Below are positions 1 through 5,700 of a stretch of 8,496 nt of DNA, piece by piece. The position numbers and the translations under genes were made by a program. Positions within the stretch are counted from its first letter, which is position 1, and each line of letters begins with the position of its first letter. This DNA is from JAYVFR01 sp043772945 (lineage in GTDB: Bacteria > Patescibacteriota > JACMRA01). The stretch covers positions 1 to 8,496 of the forward strand of contig JAYVFR010000022.1 of the NCBI GenBank assembly GCA_043772945.1. The letters are read 5' to 3'. The notes below the pieces were generated by a model, which worked only from the letters and a program-made list of their open reading frames with translations, did not search any database and had not been told where the DNA came from.

Positions 1-1
1 A

Positions 2-85
2 AGTTTTGTAACTACTCCACATATAATAGAAAGTCCTGCTAAAATTACTGGAGATAGTTGCTTTGCACAATTAAAATCTAAATAA
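2..85 (+). CDS. Possible C-terminal end of a gene entering from the left (partial)
   Basis: A frame open from the window edge runs 27 codons and stops with TAA at 83-85. The translated end contains VTTPHIIESPAKITGD and finishes AQLKSK. It would converge on the editing-protein gene, whose stop is at 100-102, leaving a 14-bp gap, which is a normal tail-to-tail arrangement. I do not recognise the family; a VTTP segment near a C-terminus also occurs in DJ-1/PfpI-like proteins, but this is too short to argue from. An open frame of this length can arise by chance, so the call is weak. Confidence 0.3.
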   Translation, partial: SFVTTPHIIESPAKITGDSCFAQLKSK

Positions 86-99
86 CGCAGTCGTTAGTA

Positions 100-759
100 T
101 TAATGCACATTAAATTCAAGGCGAGTTAATCCTTGTCCTATTGACTTTTTCTTTAGAATTTTAAATTCACCAATCTGACTTGTATTTTCTATGTGTGGCC
201 CTCCGCAGAATTCTCTTGACTTTATTTTACCATTTTTAGTTTCTAATGAGTAAATAGTTACAATTTCTCCGTATTTTTCACCAAATAAACCTATCGCTCC
301 CATTCTCCTTGCCTCCTGCTCGCTCATTTGAGTTTTAATCATTATAAGCTCTTGTTTAATTAAATCGTTAATTTTAATTTCAATTTCTTCAAGCTTAGAC
401 TCAGTTAATTCGCTGGCTGGTAAGCTAAAATCAAATCTAGCTTTTTCATCGGTAATAGCAGAACCTCTCTGGTAAACCTCACCTCCAAAAATATCTCTTA
501 AAACCTTATGCAATAAATGTGTTGTAGTGTGCAGACTTCTGGTACGATTATTATCCTCTGCTACTCCTGATTTGAACTGATTACCTGAAGCGTCCTGACT
601 AAGTTTCTGGTGACTATTAATTAGCTGGTTCAGTAATTGGCTATCTAATTCTAGATTATTTTCAGCTAAAATATCTTCTGAGACTTCAAGTGGAACGCCG
701 TGAGTTTGGTATAAGTCCCAAGTTTTTTGAGCTAGGAATTGAGGAGTTAATACTGGCAT
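100..759 (-). CDS. Stand-alone alanyl-tRNA editing protein (AlaRS editing-domain fragment)
   Basis: The product has 219 residues and is homologous to the middle of alanyl-tRNA synthetase. Residues about 10-60 match the end of the AlaRS aminoacylation half: WDLYQTHGVPLEVSEDI corresponds to the usual LYDTYGFPLELTEEI segment. Residues about 74-219 match the tRNA-SAD editing domain, with HTTTH (H77, H81) and CGGPH (C185, H189) forming the HxxxH plus CxxxH zinc site. Also present are ARFDFS, LFGEKYG and an IGQGLTRLEF ending. This site hydrolyses Ser- or Gly-tRNA(Ala) in the cytoplasm. Missing are the ATP/alanine-binding domain, the roughly 100-residue editing beta-barrel normally found between the two parts, and C-Ala. 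The ATG at 759 is the only plausible start: an in-frame TAA lies 16-18 bases upstream, and beyond that is a divergent gene, so no catalytic half is fused here. It is probably a trans-editing factor or the second half of a split AlaRS. A decaying relic is less likely because the frame and ligands are intact. Confidence 0.85.
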   Translation of the reverse strand: MPVLTPQFLAQKTWDLYQTHGVPLEVSEDILAENNLELDSQLLNQLINSHQKLSQDASGNQFKSGVAEDNNRTRSLHTTTHLLHKVLRDIFGGEVYQRGSAITDEKARFDFSLPASELTESKLEEIEIKINDLIKQELIMIKTQMSEQEARRMGAIGLFGEKYGEIVTIYSLETKNGKIKSREFCGGPHIENTSQIGEFKILKKKSIGQGLTRLEFNVH

Positions 760-857
760 AATATAATAAAAAAATTAGAATTGAGTTGTTTTGTCCAGAG
801 CTGAAAGTTTTCTGGAACTTTTGACATTTCGTGTAAATTAAAGTGCTCTTTTGATAT
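760..857. promoter_or_regulatory. Divergent intergenic region, presumed to hold two promoters
   Basis: This 98-bp AT-rich spacer separates the starts of the editing protein (-) and the lipoprotein (+), so both promoters should lie here. TTGACA occurs at 821-826 (+), but no TATAAT-like hexamer sits 16-18 bases downstream. An extended -10-like TGATATATG occurs at 852-860 (+). If that were used, transcription would begin near 867 and favour the lipoprotein start at 873 rather than 858. For the minus strand only a T-rich run ending TATTATATT is seen directly before the ATG. Neither start has a Shine-Dalgarno sequence. The location is solid; the individual boxes are weak. Confidence 0.35.
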
Positions 858-1925
858 ATGAATATTGAACTAATGGATAATACAAGAAAAAAGCTGCTGA
901 AAGCGGGTGCCCTATTATATTTAGCTTTTAATTTAACGGGCTGTACAGCTCCGAAACCAGTGGATTCAAATGCAAAACTTGCAAATCCAGTACCTACAAC
1001 AGAGCAAATTACTACCGCTCCTAAAATTTCAGCAGAAATAAGACCAGAGCAAATGCCTCAGATTAAAACACCTGAAGCCAGAATTGTAGCTCAAAAACTA
1101 AATGAAAAACTAGTCCAAAACACACCAAATGGCAGAAATGAAGCTGTCGTAGAGAACGATTTAGAGAGTCAAGAACTTAGAACACTACTCAATATCAATC
1201 CTAAAACAGATAAGATAATTCTATTCACATCCACGCATGGTGATAATAGGATAATTATATTAAGAGCTGATAGTACTGGCAAACTAACAATAAACTTAGG
1301 GCAGCAAAATCAAATATTAATTCCAAGCGATAGATTAGGCTTATCAAGTGCACTAGGGGTATCAAGCTTAGGTAATACAGACTCAACCTCTGCCATAGCT
1401 AATGATCCAAAGTTGCTAAGTTTAACTTACGACATTTTAACGAGGCAACCAAATGGAGTAATTCCAATAAGCGTGAACGAGATTTACGTTCCAGGGCAAG
1501 CTGAAGCCCATATTAACCCAGCTTTTGTTACTAAACTAAGCACGTTTGGTATTAAAGTAGTTGATAATAACGGGGCAGTACTAAGCCCAACGGACGGAAG
1601 AGTAAGATTACCAGAGCAATCAACGAGTAAAGAAGTAACCTTAACTTATAACTTAAATACTTTAAATCCAAAAACTGATATAGTGCTTAACTTAAAGTAT
1701 ATAGGGAAGAAAATACTTTTAACTAAATGGTACAAAGATAGGTTATTTTTAGATGGGAATGGTGAGCCATCAATAGATAAAAATAGGACTGAAAAAACTC
1801 AGGTTAGCCTAGTATTAAGCTCGGTTGAAACGTTAAAAGAAGCAAAGTCTAAAGAAATTCCAGAAGTAGTAATAGAGTCAAAAGAAAATCTACAAGATTA
1901 CATTAAAAATCTTAGAATACAATAG
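858..1925 (+). CDS. Predicted lipoprotein of unknown function
   Basis: The product has 355 residues. A lipoprotein signal peptide is clear: a basic n-region (TRKK), a hydrophobic stretch around residues 13-26 and the lipobox LTGC, with C29 as the lipidated residue. C29 is the only cysteine in the protein. A Pro/Thr-rich tether follows (residues about 30-65), then an apparently folded domain of alternating beta-like and helical segments (about 105-355), including DKIILFTSTHGDNRIIILRA and TYDILTRQPNGVIPISVNEI. It ends with a charged, probably helical tail. I do not recognise the family. The expected location is the outer face of the cytoplasmic membrane. ATG 858 is the longest start; ATG 873 (M6) keeps the full signal peptide and may be the real one, and neither has a ribosome binding site. 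It is transcribed away from the editing-protein gene and converges on the next gene, with only 8 bp between the two stops. Confidence 0.8.
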   Translation: MNIELMDNTRKKLLKAGALLYLAFNLTGCTAPKPVDSNAKLANPVPTTEQITTAPKISAEIRPEQMPQIKTPEARIVAQKLNEKLVQNTPNGRNEAVVENDLESQELRTLLNINPKTDKIILFTSTHGDNRIIILRADSTGKLTINLGQQNQILIPSDRLGLSSALGVSSLGNTDSTSAIANDPKLLSLTYDILTRQPNGVIPISVNEIYVPGQAEAHINPAFVTKLSTFGIKVVDNNGAVLSPTDGRVRLPEQSTSKEVTLTYNLNTLNPKTDIVLNLKYIGKKILLTKWYKDRLFLDGNGEPSIDKNRTEKTQVSLVLSSVETLKEAKSKEIPEVVIESKENLQDYIKNLRIQ

Positions 1926-1941
1926 TAAAAAAACTATTTTT
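1921..1941 (+). terminator. Weak hairpin with T-run between convergent genes
   Basis: AATAGT (1921-1926) and ACTATT (1933-1938) form a perfect 6-bp inverted repeat around a loop of six A. The second arm runs into a five-T stretch (1937-1941). It overlaps both convergent stop codons (TAG at 1923-1925 on +, TAG at 1936-1934 on -). The stem has one G-C pair only, so it would be a poor intrinsic terminator. It is listed because its place is where one is expected; in an AT-rich region it could be chance. Confidence 0.3.
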
Positions 1942-2752
1942 CTAAATAATTCTCCAGGCTAGTTTCAGTCTCAGTAATTTCAGGATTTCTCCAAGTACTG
2001 TTTGTAGTTTCAATTTTATAGACACCATCGTTTAAGTACCTAATCCTAACAAAATAACTTTTTAAACCGTTTATTTTAATCTCTTTAGCATTTTTTAAAT
2101 AAGGATCAGTTATATAATATCCAGCTTCACCATTCCCAGATAAATTTCTCTTTATAACCAACCATTTTGTGGTATTTTTTATTTTGAATTCATCTATATA
2201 GATAAATGAGGTGCCCAAGTAGTTAATTTGATTTTTTGAATTAATCATAAACATTCCATAAGTTTCTAATTTTAATTCATCGTTTTTTTGGTCTTCCCCA
2301 CTGTGATACCTAATAATTGCTTTTTTGAAAATGTTTGGAATGAAAGCTTTATCGTCTACAATATCATACAGACTACCTCCGTCCATTAGTTTTTGAGTTC
2401 TGTAATTTTCTATGCTATTTATGGAAGATTCTAATAATTCAACTTTTTTATCCGTATCTTGAATAGTCGTAAATATTTTCTTGTCCTCCATTATTAGCTC
2501 GAGTTTTGCATCTGTGTATTCACTATTTTTTCCGCTACTGCTAGTTGTGTTAGATTCTGATAATCTAGATATACTTCCGTAATTTAAGCTATTTGTTTTG
2601 TAACTTAATGACGCACTACCAATTGTCAAAGGTATTTTTGCTACAATTTTACTTTCTATTTTATTGCCATTTCGTAGAAATATAATTAAAGTTAGGCTTA
2701 GTGCTAGCGCTCCAAGCAGAGCAAAAATAGTAATTATAATTTTTTTAAACAT
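1934..2752 (-). CDS. Single-pass membrane protein of unknown function
   Basis: The product has 272 residues. After MFKK it has one strong hydrophobic segment (residues 5-26, ending IIFLR), suiting an uncleaved N-terminal anchor with the rest outside. The ectodomain begins with a Ser/Asn/Thr-rich stretch (about 55-80, including NTTSSSGKN). A predicted helical region follows (about 95-140), then an Ile/Lys/Tyr/Asn-rich, beta-like region to the end. There are no cysteines and no recognisable catalytic motif, and I cannot name the family. The ATG at 2752 lies 6 bases after the TAA of the giant hydrolase gene on the same strand. No Shine-Dalgarno sequence is present (the preceding bases are AATAAATTTCT), so translation may depend on coupling to the upstream gene. 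The arrangement says it is made with the hydrolase and is likely to act at the same membrane site, for example as an accessory subunit. This role is inferred from position only. Confidence 0.75.
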   Translation of the reverse strand: MFKKIIITIFALLGALALSLTLIIFLRNGNKIESKIVAKIPLTIGSASLSYKTNSLNYGSISRLSESNTTSSSGKNSEYTDAKLELIMEDKKIFTTIQDTDKKVELLESSINSIENYRTQKLMDGGSLYDIVDDKAFIPNIFKKAIIRYHSGEDQKNDELKLETYGMFMINSKNQINYLGTSFIYIDEFKIKNTTKWLVIKRNLSGNGEAGYYITDPYLKNAKEIKINGLKSYFVRIRYLNDGVYKIETTNSTWRNPEITETETSLENYLEK

Positions 2753-2758
2753 AGAAAT

Positions 2759-5700
2759 TTATTTACTGACTAAAACGGCTACTAACTTTCCTGATCCTGC
2801 TTTTTCAGGTGGTAGCGAGGCATCACCACTTTTTGCTTGAGGGCCGTTCCAATGTTCTCTACCAATGTAAGTCATAGTTCCATCATTATAAAATTTTCCA
2901 TTTCCATCAGCGACAGTTATATCTCCACATGGGCTACTTCCTTGACCGTATCCTGCCGAAACTACGACGATTCCACCTGGAGGAGCATCAAAAGGGGACA
3001 TATTAGGATTTTCAAGAGCTAGGTTACGAAGACCATAATCATCTAAGTTTTTTTGATTTCTAAAAAAGTCGCCTACATTTACAGCACAAGTTTCTCCATA
3101 CCCAACATCAGGAAAATTCGTTTGTCCGTCAAATTTACCATTACCAACTTTACCACCCTTAGTAACTAACTCTGCGACATAATCTGCAACTTTTGCCCAA
3201 CATCTCCCTTGAGGTGAGCCAACAGATCCATAAGCTTTAGCAATTTCTAGTAATTGAGGGTTGCCATTAGATTTACTAGTATTGCAATTTGAAGTTGGTG
3301 TAGTTCCACTTGAGTTAGAAGATGATTGACTGTTGCTTGTTGAAGAAGAATCAGCCGCATAAACTTTAATTTTATTAAATATGTTGTAAACAGACTTGCT
3401 TGAACTAGATGCAGAGCTGTTGCTCGAGCTAGTTGAAGGTGTTGCTGGTGGTGAGCAATCTGAATTACTTAAGCAACTACTAGAACTTCCAGCGTTTGGT
3501 GAATCAGTAGCGCCACTAGTCACTGCATCAACAAGTTTTTGGTCAATTGCGCTTTGAATGTACTGAGCAACTGTTGCAACAGTTTCGGCACTCTCGCCTG
3601 ATCGTTGAATTCTTTCTCCAAGCTTAGCTATTTCTTGCAGTTGTGCAGGTGTTGGTTTGCCATCTTTAATTTGTTTACTCAAAGCTTCGAGATCTTTTTT
3701 AAATCCTTCATTTTCAATACGAGCTAAAAATGTTTTTAATTGTTTTTGATCATCTCCAAGAAGGCTATTTGGATCAGTTCCTGCCTTTTGAAAAATTGCA
3801 GATTCAGTTTTGTCTTGTTGAAACCAGCCTAAGTGTATTCCGTCGCTGGCTTGATTACCTTTCCCATCGGTACCAGCTTCGCGTGCTGATGTACCTATAA
3901 CTAGCAATCTAGTAGCTAAATCAGGAACTTCTTGTGGGGTTGGGACTAAGGCATTTTGCTCAGAGCCATTCTTATCTTTGACTCTAATTTTAGATGCAGC
4001 CAAAGTATCAATTCCACCAAATAAATTCATGGCAAAAAGCTCATATTTATTAATTAAGTCAAGGTTTGAAACAGGGGTTGGCTTAGCTGGGTCGGGCTTA
4101 GTTGTATCAGCTGGTTTAGTGGTGCTTTCGCTACTAGTTGGGTTGTTACTACCGCTTCCACCACACTGGCAACTGCCTGATCCTGTGTTGCTGCCTGGAG
4201 GTCCTCCTACATCTGTCTTTGTAATCTTACCATCCACTTCCAATTCTACATGCCAGTGATTGTTATGCCCTGGCCATGGTTGCACTTTAGGGTTTTTAAT
4301 TCCAGCGCTATCCAACTGTGCTTGAGTATTAAATAAATAAATTACCTTGACTCCCATCCCTGCAATTTCTTCTGCTAATTGCTTGATTCCACTAGCTTGA
4401 TCTGTGCTTCCTTTAGTGTAGTCATCTGGTGCATATTCTTTACTGTTTAGAGTTAAAACTGTTATATCCATAGCGAGTCCATTACCATGACCTGTTCCTC
4501 CATGGCCCGCATCGTTTAAAGAGCTAAAAGTTACAGGAGCGTATTTACTACCTAGAGCTATTATAAAATCCACTGTTGAAGCGTTTAATAAACCTCCTTG
4601 AGCTTGTCTTACTATAGTTTGGGCGCCTGCATCATGAGTAATTTTATTAGCACTTATTAGATCGTTTAATTGTTTTATTTTATCTGGTGGGATAGTATTA
4701 TTTCCTAGGGCTTGTCCTCCTGTTGTGGAGTCTTCAGGGTTTGCTCTTGAAGCACGTACATCAATTTGCCCAAAGATAGCTTGAGCTACAATGTCAAGCG
4801 GTCCTGTGAAATTTAACATTGAGGTTTTAGTTGGAGATGAACTAGTGCTTGCCCCCCCTCCTCCATTTTTATACTGAGCTATAAGTTGTGGTGCTTTATT
4901 CACATAATTTTCAGCTATTGCAGCTATACTGCTTGCGGCATCTAGACCGTTAATAACTGTTCTGGCATTATAAAAATCTTTTTTACCCCCTCCAACAAAT
5001 TGCGGTAGCGTAACACCTGTAAACGAAAATTCTTGTTGCATTGAACCAATTACTGCAACTCTGGCAGCATTTTGAGGGTCACATAAGGCACTAGGGTTTG
5101 CGACTAAGTCAACTCCTAGAACTTTGCTGAATTTCCTGTAATTATAATCGTGTGTTAATTGAACATAGCCTCGACCAAAGAAATTTTCGCCTCCGCTATA
5201 TCCATTGGCTAACGCTTGGTTTCTACCATCAATTTCCTCACAATATTTACCATCACCTGACTCGTGGCTAACAGTAGCTAAGATATACGCTAATTGATTT
5301 GGATCTGTGTAGCCAAGTGCTAAAAATGCTTTGGTAATATTTCCCTCAAAGTCTCTGTAACTTCCAGCTACAAAACTACCTTTATCATTGGTTCCACTAG
5401 GTCCTGTTCCACTAGCGCAGAATCCACAGGCCTGAGCAACCCGTTTACCAAAATCGCTTTCAATAGCAAGTTTTTGTCCTAGTAATATTGCCGCACTTGC
5501 TTCTAATTTTTTGTCATTAAAAACCAAACCTTCTGCCATGTTACGAGCTAAGTTTGCAACTTGGTTATTTGCTTTCTCGCAATAAGCTTGCTGAATAGTT
5601 AAACCAGCCCCAACGGCAGGCCCCACAAAAAACACAGTAAAGAATATTAAAGCTCCTGCAATCCAAGGCCCAAAAGTTACAATAGCTGAGCGTAATGCTC

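Noticed and set aside
1..22. Minus-strand ATG at 22 running off the left edge (MWSSYKT...)
   Set aside because: Only seven codons are visible, without a ribosome binding site, and the competing plus-strand frame 2-85 covers it. It cannot be decided from this window.
83..96. TAACG-CAGT-CGTTA hairpin between the two leftmost stops
   Set aside because: It has a 5-bp stem, a 4-base loop and no T-run on either side; too weak to call a terminator.
821..826. TTGACA as a -35 box for the lipoprotein
   Set aside because: The hexamer is perfect, but bases 843-850 (16-18 bp spacing) read GTGCTCTT, not a -10; kept only as part of the spacer description.
2837..3022. Short plus-strand frame opposite the C-terminal hydrolase domain
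   Set aside because: It overlaps clearly coding sequence on the other strand and shows no recognisable protein features; the same holds for 7631-7867 (+) and the out-of-frame 6094-6297 (-).
3978..4259. Hydrophobic plus-strand open frame resembling a membrane protein
   Set aside because: It lies wholly opposite the linker and LAS-domain region of the giant gene. The Leu/Pro/Val-rich composition follows from complementing Gly/Thr/Lys/Ser codons.
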